From contig JACNKZ010000061.1 of NCBI GenBank assembly GCA_014381785.1, positions 1-33,745 of the forward strand: a stretch of DNA of 33,745 nt, written 5' to 3'. Origin of the DNA: Kiritimatiellota bacterium. GTDB lineage: Bacteria > Verrucomicrobiota > Kiritimatiellia > Kiritimatiellales > Tichowtungiaceae. The notes under the pieces were generated by a model, which was not told the DNA's origin, did no database searches, and saw only the letters and a program-made list of their open reading frames with translations. A program made the translations under genes and the position numbers. Within the stretch, counting starts at the first letter, position 1. Every line of letters begins with the position of its first letter. Positions 1-6,581 of this stretch are shown here, one piece after another.

Positions 1-104
1 TGAACCCGCGTCAATCCACTCAAAGACCTCTCGATCTTCGCATAGATGTGCTCCCGGATTCCGTCAGTGATTTCAATATGCCGTCCTGTAATATGCAGCT
101 GCAT
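1..104 (-). CDS. hpf: Ribosome hibernation promoting factor (HPF/RaiA family), N-terminal part
   Basis: Partial gene cut by the left window edge; only the first 34 codons are present. The peptide begins MQLHITGRHIEITDGI and continues with a helix (REHIYAKIERSL), which matches the first beta strand and helix of the HPF/YfiA fold that binds the small ribosomal subunit and silences ribosomes in stationary phase. The start at 104 is set by a GGGAG Shine-Dalgarno six bases upstream. It follows lptB by 17 bp and is probably the last or next-to-last gene of the LPS operon; lptB and hpf also lie close together in Enterobacteria (there with rpoN between them, absent here). Whether it is a short or long-form HPF cannot be seen. 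Confidence 0.85.
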   Translation of the reverse strand, partial: MQLHITGRHIEITDGIREHIYAKIERSLSGLTRV

Positions 105-121
105 GAGTGTCTCCCTTTCTA

Positions 122-853
122 TTACATACTGAACCGCGGACCCAAATAGAGCTCCCGGCTCACCTCATCGTTTACGAGGAAAGAGCTGGCTCCTTCGCGC
201 AGCACTTTCCCTTCGCACATGAGATAGGCCCGATCCACCACCGCCAGCGTCTCGCGGACGTTATGGTCGGTAATCAGGACTCCGAGGCCTTTCTCGCGAA
301 GCTCTTTGATAATCTCCTGCACCTCATAAACCGCGAGGGGGTCGACCCCGCTGAACGGCTCATCGAGCAGAATGAGTGACGGGTTGGTGACCAGCGCACG
401 GGTAATCTCGAGCCGGCGGCGTTCACCGCCGGAGAGTGTATACGCTCGTTGCTTGGCCAGATGGGAAATTTTCAATTCATTGAGCAGAAACTCCAGCCGT
501 TCGCGACGCTCGCGGCGGGAAATCGGCAGGGTTTCCAGAATGGCCATCACGTTTTCCTGCACCGTGAGTTTTCGGAAAATGGAAGGCTCCTGCGAAAGGT
601 AGCCCATCCCCATGCGGGCGCGCTGATACATCGGCACCTTGGACACATTGCGATCCTTAAAATAGACCTGTCCGGCCGTCGGATGAATCAGACCGGTTAC
701 CATATAAAATGTGGTGGTTTTTCCAGCACCGTTGGGACCGAGCAGTCCCACAATCTCGCCGGGACGCACGTTCACATCCACTTCGTTAACCACTTTTTTG
801 CCGCGATAGCTCTTCACGAGTTTTTCAGTGCGAACCAAATATTTTTCGTCCAT
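122..853 (-). CDS. lptB: LPS export ABC transporter ATP-binding protein LptB
   Basis: Cytoplasmic ATPase of the LptB2FGC complex that extracts LPS from the inner membrane. From the start at 853 it has 243 residues, close to E. coli LptB (241). Visible motifs are Walker A GPNGAGKT (about residues 39-46), a Q-loop around SQEPSIFRKL, the LSGGERRR signature, Walker B LILLDEP followed by FSGVDP, and the H-loop ITDHNVRETL, the last being very typical of LptB. An upstream in-frame ATG at 889 would overlap the previous gene by 35 bp; the ATG at 853 lies one base after that gene's stop with a GAG-type ribosome site, so I prefer it. Part of the Kdo/Lpt operon. Confidence 0.96.
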   Translation of the reverse strand: MDEKYLVRTEKLVKSYRGKKVVNEVDVNVRPGEIVGLLGPNGAGKTTTFYMVTGLIHPTAGQVYFKDRNVSKVPMYQRARMGMGYLSQEPSIFRKLTVQENVMAILETLPISRRERRERLEFLLNELKISHLAKQRAYTLSGGERRRLEITRALVTNPSLILLDEPFSGVDPLAVYEVQEIIKELREKGLGVLITDHNVRETLAVVDRAYLMCEGKVLREGASSFLVNDEVSRELYLGPRFSM

Positions 854-854
854 G

Positions 855-1718
855 TTAATTCTCAAAAATGTCGGTTTTAAATTTCTCATCGGGATAAATC
901 ACCACTCTGGCTGCGGGCTCGCAGATCATCCGTCCTGTCTCCCGCCAGAACCGGATTTTTTCGCCAAACAGCATATTCTTTCCTTGCACCAGTTTGGGGT
1001 GATCTTCGAGCAGAAATTCATCGGTTGTCACATCATAAACGGCCTTGCCGGCATACGCTTCCCGTCCTTCATGCAGGATTCTAACGTCGCTCAGCGCCTC
1101 TATCCAGTCAATTTCATTGTTTTCACTGAACCGCAGTTCCAGCGAACCGGAATCCAGTTGCATCTCAGAGTCCTCAACGTGCACCGAGTCAACAAAGCGG
1201 GCGCTTTTCCCGTCGTAGTTTAGAAAAAGCTGTTTCGAGGTAATCTCCGTAACATTGGTAACGGCGGAGTTCGCCGCCTCCGCATTCAGACCGGTCTGCT
1301 GCATGATATCTTCAATCACCACACAGCTCTCATCCAGCACATGAACGGTGCGCTCGCGCGCATCCATCACATAGCCGATGCCGGTCAGATGAACCCCCTC
1401 CATATCCGCGCGGATCGGCGCATCCGAATGAGCCACACGTTTTTTCTGATCATAAAAAGAGTATGGGGAAGCCACCTCCATAAACGTTTCGCCGTCACGG
1501 TAGAATTCAACGCGTACGCCATTCAGCCTCACCATGCCGTCCGAGCCCAGCTCTGCATAATCGCCAAAAAGCTGCGAGGTCATCTGCCCCTGGTCGTCAT
1601 ACTCCGGCACACGGAAACCGGAGATTTCCATACCCGGTTCCTGCGCATTCGCACAGAACGCCGTTAACATCGCCAGCACGGCCACCCCGAATCCCAAATC
1701 CTGAATCCCGAATCTCAT
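855..1718 (-). CDS. LptC-LptA fusion: periplasmic LPS transport protein
   Basis: A 287-residue exported protein. Residues 1-25 look like a signal peptide with an ANA|Q cleavage site. Residues about 30-135 resemble LptC (GFRVPEYDDQGQMTSQLFGDYAEL, then VRLNGVRVEFY), and about 158-278 resemble the LptA/OstA beta-jellyroll (SKQLFLNYDGKSARF, AYAGKAVYDVTTDEF). The gene sits directly upstream of lptB, where E. coli has separate lptC and lptA, so it likely supplies both the membrane-side and bridge modules. The ATG at 1718 has a GAGGTG ribosome site inside the end of kdsA. The first codons are made of a 7-bp repeat (GATTCGG type) that also occurs elsewhere in the window; see findings. The two-domain reading rests on my recall of the families, not on a search. 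Confidence 0.8.
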   Translation of the reverse strand: MRFGIQDLGFGVAVLAMLTAFCANAQEPGMEISGFRVPEYDDQGQMTSQLFGDYAELGSDGMVRLNGVRVEFYRDGETFMEVASPYSFYDQKKRVAHSDAPIRADMEGVHLTGIGYVMDARERTVHVLDESCVVIEDIMQQTGLNAEAANSAVTNVTEITSKQLFLNYDGKSARFVDSVHVEDSEMQLDSGSLELRFSENNEIDWIEALSDVRILHEGREAYAGKAVYDVTTDEFLLEDHPKLVQGKNMLFGEKIRFWRETGRMICEPAARVVIYPDEKFKTDIFEN

Positions 1719-1720
1719 GC

Positions 1721-2536
1721 TTATTTCACCTCATCAATCGCGTTTAGTTTTTTCCAAAGGCTGGAAAGATCCTTCAGCGGAATCATATTCGGACCATCGG
1801 AGAGCGCCGTCGACGGATCGGGGTGCGTTTCAATGAACATGCCATCCACGCCGACCGCCGCGGCGGCCTTCGCCAGATACGGCGCAAAGCGTCCGTCGCC
1901 GCCGGAGGTGTCGCCCTGCCCGCCGGGCGACTGCACAGAATGCGTCGCATCAAAAATGACCGGATAGCCCATCTCGCGCATGATGATCAGGCTGCGCATA
2001 TCCGCCACCAGTGTGTTGTAGCCGAAGCTCGCGCCGCGCTCGGTGAGCAGTATCTTCGTGTTGCCGGTCGATTCGATTTTTTTGACCACGTTCGCCATGT
2101 CCCACGGCGCGGCAAACTGCGCCTTCTTCACATTCACCACGGCGCCGCTTTCGCCGGCGGCCACCACAAAATCTGTCTGACGAATCATAAAGGCGGGCAG
2201 CTGGATGATGTCGACCACTTTGGAGGCAATGTGAATCTCTTCCACGCTGTGCACATCGGTCAACACCGGCACATTATATTTCTCTTTAATCTCCGCCAGA
2301 ATTTCGAGCCCCTTGGCAATGCCCGGCCCGCGGTAGGAATTGATGGAGGTACGGTTGGCTTTGTCGTACGACGCCTTGAACACCAACGGGATGCCTTGGC
2401 GTTTCGCCAGCTTCACCAGCTTGTCGGCAATCGCCATGCAGCCCTCACGGCTTTCAATCACACACGGCCCGGCAATCAGCGCCAGCGGATTCTTCCCGCC
2501 AAACTTCACACCTTTTACATTGATCGTCTTAGTCAT
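1721..2536 (-). CDS. kdsA: 3-deoxy-8-phosphooctulonate synthase (KdsA)
   Basis: Condenses phosphoenolpyruvate with arabinose 5-phosphate to Kdo 8-phosphate, the first committed step towards the LPS inner-core sugar Kdo. The 271-residue product has the family's full length and hallmark stretches: LIAGPCVIES near the N-terminus, FKASYDKANRTS, the RGPG loop, TDVHSVEE, QLPAFMIRQTD, KKAQFAAPWDM, LTERGASFGYN, FDATHSVQSPGG and FIETHPDPS. The start codon overlaps the stop of kdsB by 8 bp (ATGACTAA), so the two are probably translationally coupled. Followed after 2 bp by the LptC-LptA fusion. Confidence 0.97.
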   Translation of the reverse strand: MTKTINVKGVKFGGKNPLALIAGPCVIESREGCMAIADKLVKLAKRQGIPLVFKASYDKANRTSINSYRGPGIAKGLEILAEIKEKYNVPVLTDVHSVEEIHIASKVVDIIQLPAFMIRQTDFVVAAGESGAVVNVKKAQFAAPWDMANVVKKIESTGNTKILLTERGASFGYNTLVADMRSLIIMREMGYPVIFDATHSVQSPGGQGDTSGGDGRFAPYLAKAAAAVGVDGMFIETHPDPSTALSDGPNMIPLKDLSSLWKKLNAIDEVK

Positions 2537-3296
2537 CGCCCAGCTCCTTTAAAATTCGCTCCACTTTTTCAACATCATCCGGCGTGTCGACGCCGATGCC
2601 GACGTCGTCGACCTCCAAAACATTCATGCGGCAGCCGATATGCAGTGCGCGCAGCTGCTCGAGCTTTTCGAGAGTTTCGAGCCGGCACGGCGGCTCGGCC
2701 ACCAGTTTCAAAAGATAGTCGCGCGCGTAGGCGTAAATGCCGAGATGGCGGAAGTGCGCGCCGGCGGCATCGGTGCCTGCGTCGCGCACAAAGGGAATCG
2801 GGGCGCGGGAAAAATAGAGCGCCTGCCCGTCGCGGCCGAAAACGGCTTTCACCACATCGGGACTCTTTAAGTCGGCCTCACTTTTAATCGGGGTGGCGGC
2901 GGTGGCCATATCCCAGTCGCCGGAGAGCATCACCTGCCCCAGCCGATCGATCAGTTCCGGATCCATCAGCGGCTCGTCGCCCTGAATATTAATGATCACA
3001 TCGCACGCTTCGTCTGCAATCGCCTCAGCGATACGGTCGGTACCGGACGGATGATCCGCGCGGGTCATCACCGCTTTGACTTCCGGAATATTAAAAGAGG
3101 CCACTGCATCGACAATGCGCTGATCATCGGTCGCGACAATGACGGCAGAGAGTGTTTCGGCCTGCACCACGCGTTCCACCACACGCTGAATCATCGGCTT
3201 GCCCGCGATCATTGCCAGCGGCTTGCCCGGCAGACGCGTCGAGGCCCAGCGTGAGGGAATCACCCCGATTACTCGACTGGTTTCACTTTTCGTCAT
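2529..3296 (-). CDS. kdsB: CMP-Kdo synthetase (3-deoxy-manno-octulosonate cytidylyltransferase)
   Basis: Activates Kdo with CTP to CMP-Kdo for transfer to lipid A. With the start at 3296 the protein has 255 residues, as in the family. The N-terminus carries the nucleotide-binding signature VIGVIPSRWASTRLPGKPL; further in are GTDRIAEA and NIQGDEPLMD, which bind cytidine phosphate and metal. Upstream in-frame ATGs at 3302 and 3329 exist, but the family normally begins a few residues before VIGVIP, and the ATG at 3296 has AAGGATGAGG just upstream. It overlaps the 3' end of the DUF3108 gene by 14 bp and kdsA by 8 bp, consistent with a compact operon. Confidence 0.96.
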   Translation of the reverse strand: MTKSETSRVIGVIPSRWASTRLPGKPLAMIAGKPMIQRVVERVVQAETLSAVIVATDDQRIVDAVASFNIPEVKAVMTRADHPSGTDRIAEAIADEACDVIINIQGDEPLMDPELIDRLGQVMLSGDWDMATAATPIKSEADLKSPDVVKAVFGRDGQALYFSRAPIPFVRDAGTDAAGAHFRHLGIYAYARDYLLKLVAEPPCRLETLEKLEQLRALHIGCRMNVLEVDDVGIGVDTPDDVEKVERILKELGDD

Positions 3297-4071
3297 CCTC
3301 ATCCTTTTTCTCTGTAATCCAAAAATCATCCCCCGGGCCGGTTACCTCCCGAAGTTTAATGCGCGCCCGTCCGAACGGCACCTTCACTTTACAAAAGGTC
3401 AGTAGCCGGCGCGGATCACGCGAAACCCACAGCGTAGCTTTTCCTTTACGCACAAACAAGCCGTCAAGCATCGTCTCCGGCACCATTCTCAGGCTGGGTA
3501 TTTTTTTCTCATAGCCCGGCAGATCAATCTTCTCCACTTCATCTGTATGCAAAATCAGATCGTAGATTTTCTCATCCGACATCACGCGGTAATTCAGCGT
3601 ACTTTCCGGCTCCAGCAGCTCGGATCGCATGAAATACATAAAACTGAGAATGTCACGGGTATCGGCATCAATCGCGTACTCCTTTTTTGTGCCGTTGGTC
3701 TGATGCTCATAATGCGCCATCTTCGCATCAAAATCGAAGCGGGTGATCTCGTGGCAGCGATAGCCGCCCTCTTTCATATTTTTCGTGAACTGGATCGGCA
3801 GGAATGTTTCAGGGTCAATCAGGCTTTCAATATGATCGTCCACCTTGAAAATGTGGTTGAAAAACGCAGCCGTCTCAGTGCGAACGCGAAGAGCCAGCAC
3901 CTCCCGCCCCTCAAACAAATCCACGGAGGTTGTTACGGTGGAGTGCGCCACAGGAATCCCGTTCCAGCTGACCGAATACACCAGTTCCTCGCCAATCGGA
4001 AACGGGAGATCCGCCACGGCTGAAAAAGCCGCCAGAAGCGCGATTAGAAAAACACAACAATACTGTTTCAC
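3283..4071 (-). CDS. DUF3108 exported protein
   Basis: A 262-residue protein with a signal peptide (MKQYCCVFLIALLAAFSAVA) and then FPIGEELVYSVSWNGIPVA, the typical opening of the DUF3108 family, predicted periplasmic beta-rich proteins without a firm function. The C-terminus is a charged tail (EKKDEDDEK). The start is GTG at 4071 with a GAGGTG ribosome site that overlaps the stop codon of the dCMP deaminase gene; the gap is 4 bp. Its place between nucleotide and Kdo genes in an LPS operon suggests an envelope role, but that is inference. Confidence 0.82.
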   Translation of the reverse strand: MKQYCCVFLIALLAAFSAVADLPFPIGEELVYSVSWNGIPVAHSTVTTSVDLFEGREVLALRVRTETAAFFNHIFKVDDHIESLIDPETFLPIQFTKNMKEGGYRCHEITRFDFDAKMAHYEHQTNGTKKEYAIDADTRDILSFMYFMRSELLEPESTLNYRVMSDEKIYDLILHTDEVEKIDLPGYEKKIPSLRMVPETMLDGLFVRKGKATLWVSRDPRRLLTFCKVKVPFGRARIKLREVTGPGDDFWITEKKDEDDEK

Positions 4072-4075
4072 GAGG

Positions 4076-4534
4076 TCACCTCATAAATTGACGACACGTT
4101 ACATCGGCTTCTTTGAAAAGCGCGCGCGCCTGCTCATTGAAGTGATATTCCTTCTCATAGATCACCTCCGCGATTCCCGCGTTGATGATCATCTTTGTGC
4201 ACATCAAACAGGGACTGATCGTGCAGTAGAGCACCCCGTCTTTCACGGAGATTCCGTGATAGGCCGCCTGCACAATCGCATTCTCCTCGGCATGACAGCA
4301 GACGCAGTCGCCCAGCCCTTCGCCTGAAGGCGCATCCGACGCGCATCGTGCGCAGCCCCCTTCGTGACAGTTGGCAATTCCTCTCGGCGTTCCGTTGTAG
4401 CCCGTCGAAACAATTCGCCGGTCACGCACAATCACTGCCGCCACCTGACGGCGACAACAATTACCCCGCCGCGCCACCACATGGGCGATATCCATAAAAT
4501 ATTCATCCCAGCCGGGACGCTGTTTTTCATTCAT
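4076..4534 (-). CDS. dCMP deaminase (ComEB type)
   Basis: Zinc-dependent deaminase converting dCMP to dUMP for dTMP supply. 152 residues. The N-terminus RPGWDEYFMDIAHVVARR is the family start; the zinc site is visible as HAEENA (His ligand and catalytic Glu) and PCLMC (two Cys ligands). An extra cysteine-rich stretch (NCHEGGCARC and DCVCCHAEE) matches the second-metal/allosteric region of these deaminases. It is the first gene of the seven-gene minus-strand operon. There is no Shine-Dalgarno before the ATG; a TAGAAT hexamer ends 6 bp upstream, suggesting a leaderless mRNA. Confidence 0.93.
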   Translation of the reverse strand: MNEKQRPGWDEYFMDIAHVVARRGNCCRRQVAAVIVRDRRIVSTGYNGTPRGIANCHEGGCARCASDAPSGEGLGDCVCCHAEENAIVQAAYHGISVKDGVLYCTISPCLMCTKMIINAGIAEVIYEKEYHFNEQARALFKEADVTCRQFMR

Positions 4535-4540
4535 GCGGGT

Positions 4541-4546
4541 ATTCTA
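4541..4546 (-). promoter_or_regulatory. Candidate -10 box for a leaderless transcript of the LPS operon
   Basis: On the minus strand TAGAAT lies six bases before the ATG at 4534, so transcription would begin at or very near the start codon. No ribosome binding site is visible, which fits a leaderless message. The -35 region is only a T-rich run. The palindrome at 4571-4585 lies just upstream of the expected -35. Confidence 0.45.
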
Positions 4547-4570
4547 TGGGTGAAGGAGCGGTAAAAAAAG

Positions 4571-4585
4571 TTCCAAGGTTTGGAA
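4571..4585. repeat. Iterated palindrome TTCCAA-GGT-TTGGAA
   Basis: Perfect 6-bp arms around a 3-bp spacer, 37 bp upstream of the dCMP deaminase start. One of ten perfect copies in the window (see findings). Confidence 0.85.
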
Positions 4586-4624
4586 AAACCGGCTTCGCAG
4601 GTTCTCATCCGTTGCTTGGACACA

Positions 4625-4647
4625 AAAAAACCGCCTTGCGGCGGCTT
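4625..4647 (-). terminator. Rho-independent terminator of the tRNA-Pro transcript
   Basis: On the minus strand, directly after the tRNA, a GCCGCC stem, GCAA tetraloop and GGCGGT stem are followed by a run of seven T. The plus strand has a weaker T tail, so it may work both ways. Confidence 0.8.
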
Positions 4648-4651
4648 TTAC

Positions 4652-4728
4652 TGGTCGGGGCGACAGGATTCGAACCTGCGACTTCTACACCCCCAGCGTA
4701 GCGCTCTACCAGGCTGAGCTACGCCCCG
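4652..4728 (-). tRNA. tRNA-Pro (GGG)
   Basis: A 77-nt cloverleaf: 7-bp acceptor stem CGGGGCG/CGCCCCG, D-arm GCTC..GAGC, anticodon stem CTACG/TGTAG with loop CTGGGGG (anticodon GGG), T-arm GCAGG-TTCGAAT-CCTGT and an encoded CCA end. It has its own promoter and terminator. Confidence 0.96.
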
Positions 4729-4747
4729 ACATTTCTTAAAGCGCAAG

Positions 4748-4776
4748 AAGCTATCACGCACCCTGAGAGGGGTCAA
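4748..4776 (-). promoter_or_regulatory. Promoter of tRNA-Pro
   Basis: TTGACC (-35), 17-bp spacer, TAGCTT (-10) on the minus strand, with the expected transcription start about 13 bp before the mature tRNA 5' end. Spacing and position fit a sigma-70-type promoter. Confidence 0.6.
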
Positions 4777-4800
4777 TGTGAGATTGAAAGAAAGGTTAAA

Positions 4801-5790
4801 GTGGAACTTGAAACGAACGCCCATCCAACCTTAACTGCTCATGTTATGCAAAAAAACTCCACGAAACGAATCGCACAGGATCTGGCGAAACTCTATTCCA
4901 CAGAACATGCGGATCATCCGGAAAATGTTCTATGGAACTATCCGGCCGCCGATCAGGTAGTCAAAGCGCTTAAAATTCTCATCCGGGTGATGTTCCCCGG
5001 CATGGCTCCGAGTAAGGACGAAGAACTGGCTCCGCATTTTGAAAAGCAGCTCGACGAAGTTGCCGCGCTGCTCGGCCCGGAGCTGGAGCGCGCCATTCCC
5101 TTCCGCTGGCAGGGCGCCTCCGCCCGCGGCACCGGGGAGCAGCCGCTGGATGATGTTCCGGCGGAAGCGGCACGGATTCTAAACCAGTTTATGGAACAGC
5201 TGCCCGCCATTCGCGAAATGCTGATTGATGATGTCAAAGCGGCCTATAACGGTGACCCGGCAGCGCTGAGTTATGCCGAGGTGAAACTGGCCTACCCCGG
5301 CGTGCTGGCGATCACCTCGCACCGCATCGCCCATGAACTGTACAACCTTGATGTGCCGATCATCCCGCGCATTATGAATGAGTGGACGCACGCCAAGGCC
5401 GGAATCGATATCCACCCCGGCGCCACCATCGGCCGCGGCTTCTTCATCGACCACGGAACCGGCGTGGTGATCGGCGAAACCGCCAAAATCGGCCAAGGCG
5501 TAAAAATCTACCAGGGTGTCACCCTGGGAGCAAAAAGCTTCCCGCTCGATGAGCACGGCAACCCGATTAAACACATCCAGCGCCACCCGACGGTGGAGGA
5601 CAATGTGGTCATTTACGCCAATACCACCGTGCTGGGTGGCGAAACCGTCCTCGGGCACAACTCGGTTATCGGCGGCAATGTTTTCCTGATGGAGACCGTT
5701 CCGCCGCACAGTTTTGTCACGAAAACAGGCGACGGGGTGACCGTTCGGACCAAGGACACATCCAGCCTTTTATTTGGATCCGGCATTTAG
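4801..5790 (+). CDS. Serine O-acetyltransferase (CysE/EpsC-like, long N-terminal domain)
   Basis: Makes O-acetylserine from serine and acetyl-CoA for cysteine synthesis. The C-terminal third (about residues 195-320) is a left-handed beta helix of hexapeptide repeats: GIDIHPGATIGRGFFIDHG, then GVVIGETAKIGQGVKIYQG and TLGAKSF, with the DHGTG histidine expected to be catalytic. At 329 residues it is longer than E. coli CysE (273), the difference being in the helical N-terminal region, as in other EpsC-like enzymes. The start is GTG at 4801, preceded by AAAGG; an ATG at 4846 is possible but has no ribosome site. It stands alone between tRNA-Pro and rpmI. Confidence 0.92.
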   Translation: MELETNAHPTLTAHVMQKNSTKRIAQDLAKLYSTEHADHPENVLWNYPAADQVVKALKILIRVMFPGMAPSKDEELAPHFEKQLDEVAALLGPELERAIPFRWQGASARGTGEQPLDDVPAEAARILNQFMEQLPAIREMLIDDVKAAYNGDPAALSYAEVKLAYPGVLAITSHRIAHELYNLDVPIIPRIMNEWTHAKAGIDIHPGATIGRGFFIDHGTGVVIGETAKIGQGVKIYQGVTLGAKSFPLDEHGNPIKHIQRHPTVEDNVVIYANTTVLGGETVLGHNSVIGGNVFLMETVPPHSFVTKTGDGVTVRTKDTSSLLFGSGI

Positions 5791-5812
5791 CCTAAAAAAG
5801 CCGTGAAAAGAC

Positions 5813-5841
5813 TGGACTCGCTTGAGCCACAACCCTATATT
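5813..5841 (+). promoter_or_regulatory. Candidate promoter of rpmI-rplT
   Basis: TGGACT, 17-bp spacer, TATATT, ending 34 bp before the rpmI ATG. The -10 is good and the -35 is four of six. A weak call based on spacing only. Confidence 0.4.
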
Positions 5842-5875
5842 GCTCCGCTTTTAAGACTATTTCGAGGAGTGCACT

Positions 5876-6073
5876 ATGCCAAAAATGAAAACCAAAAAGA
5901 CTGCGGCCAAACGTTTTAAGAAAACGGCCACCGGAAAACTCAAGTTTTCCCACATGGGTGGAAGCCACATTCTGACCAACAAGAACCGCAAACAGAAACG
6001 CCGTCTCGGCAGCCAGACGATTGTCGATTCCGCTGACCATAAGCGGATCGCAAAAACAATCCCCTACGCTTAA
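5876..6073 (+). CDS. rpmI: 50S ribosomal protein L35
   Basis: A 65-residue, strongly basic protein of the large ribosomal subunit, starting [20 protein letters not shown] and ending in the [12 protein letters not shown] region, both characteristic of bL35. The ribosome site GAGGAG lies 7 bp upstream. It is followed by rplT after 23 bp. infC, which commonly precedes rpmI-rplT in bacteria, is not here. Confidence 0.97.
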   Translation: MPKMKTKKTAAKRFKKTATGKLKFSHMGGSHILTNKNRKQKRRLGSQTIVDSADHKRIAKTIPYA

Positions 6074-6096
6074 TTTTTTTACAGGAGTAACAGACC

Positions 6097-6453
6097 ATGC
6101 CAAGAGCAACCAATGCACCGGCGTCCAAACGTCGTCACAAAAGCCGATTGAAACTCGCCAGCGGGTTCCGCGGTTCACGCAGTAAACTTTTCCGTCAGGC
6201 CACTGAGGCTGTAGACCGCGCCCAGGCGATGGCTTATGTTCATCGCAAACATAAAAAGCGCGACTTCCGCCGCCTCTGGACTGTCCGCATCAATGCGGCC
6301 TGCCGCGCCAACGGAATCTGCTACAGCCGCTTCATTGAAGGACTGAGCAAAGCCAACGTCACCATCAACCGCAAAATGCTCTCTGAGATTGCGATTTTTG
6401 ATGAGCCCGGCTTCGCCAAACTCGTTGAAACCGCTAAAGCGGCAATTGCTTAA
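6097..6453 (+). CDS. rplT: 50S ribosomal protein L20
   Basis: A 118-residue rRNA-binding assembly protein of the large subunit. The sequence has the full bL20 layout: a basic N-terminal tail (PRATNAPASKRRHKSRLKLA), GFRGSRSKLFRQATEAV, the helix AYVHRKHKKRDFRRLW, TVRINAACRANG and a C-terminal domain ending in ETAKAAIA. AGGAG precedes the ATG. Co-transcribed with rpmI and closed by a strong terminator at 6476-6505. In well-studied bacteria L20 represses its own operon through the leader RNA; no such structure can be judged here by eye. Confidence 0.97.
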   Translation: MPRATNAPASKRRHKSRLKLASGFRGSRSKLFRQATEAVDRAQAMAYVHRKHKKRDFRRLWTVRINAACRANGICYSRFIEGLSKANVTINRKMLSEIAIFDEPGFAKLVETAKAAIA

Positions 6454-6475
6454 CCAGCATTTCGCGAATCAGAAA

Positions 6476-6505
6476 AACCCGACGCACCTGCGTTGGGTTT
6501 TTTTT
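6476..6505 (+). terminator. Terminator after rplT
   Basis: AACCC-GACGC, ACCT loop, GCGT-T-GGGTT stem followed by eight T, 22 bp after the rplT stop codon. Confidence 0.85.
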
Positions 6506-6581
6506 GTACTTTTCCAGCGGAAGCTTCTAGAGTCGCTTCCCTCTTATTTTGAAATCGTCGCGAAGGATGGTAAGGTTTGGA

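Noticed and set aside
1823-2887. 354-codon plus-strand open frame
   Set aside because: Antisense across kdsA and kdsB, His/Arg-rich, no family resemblance.
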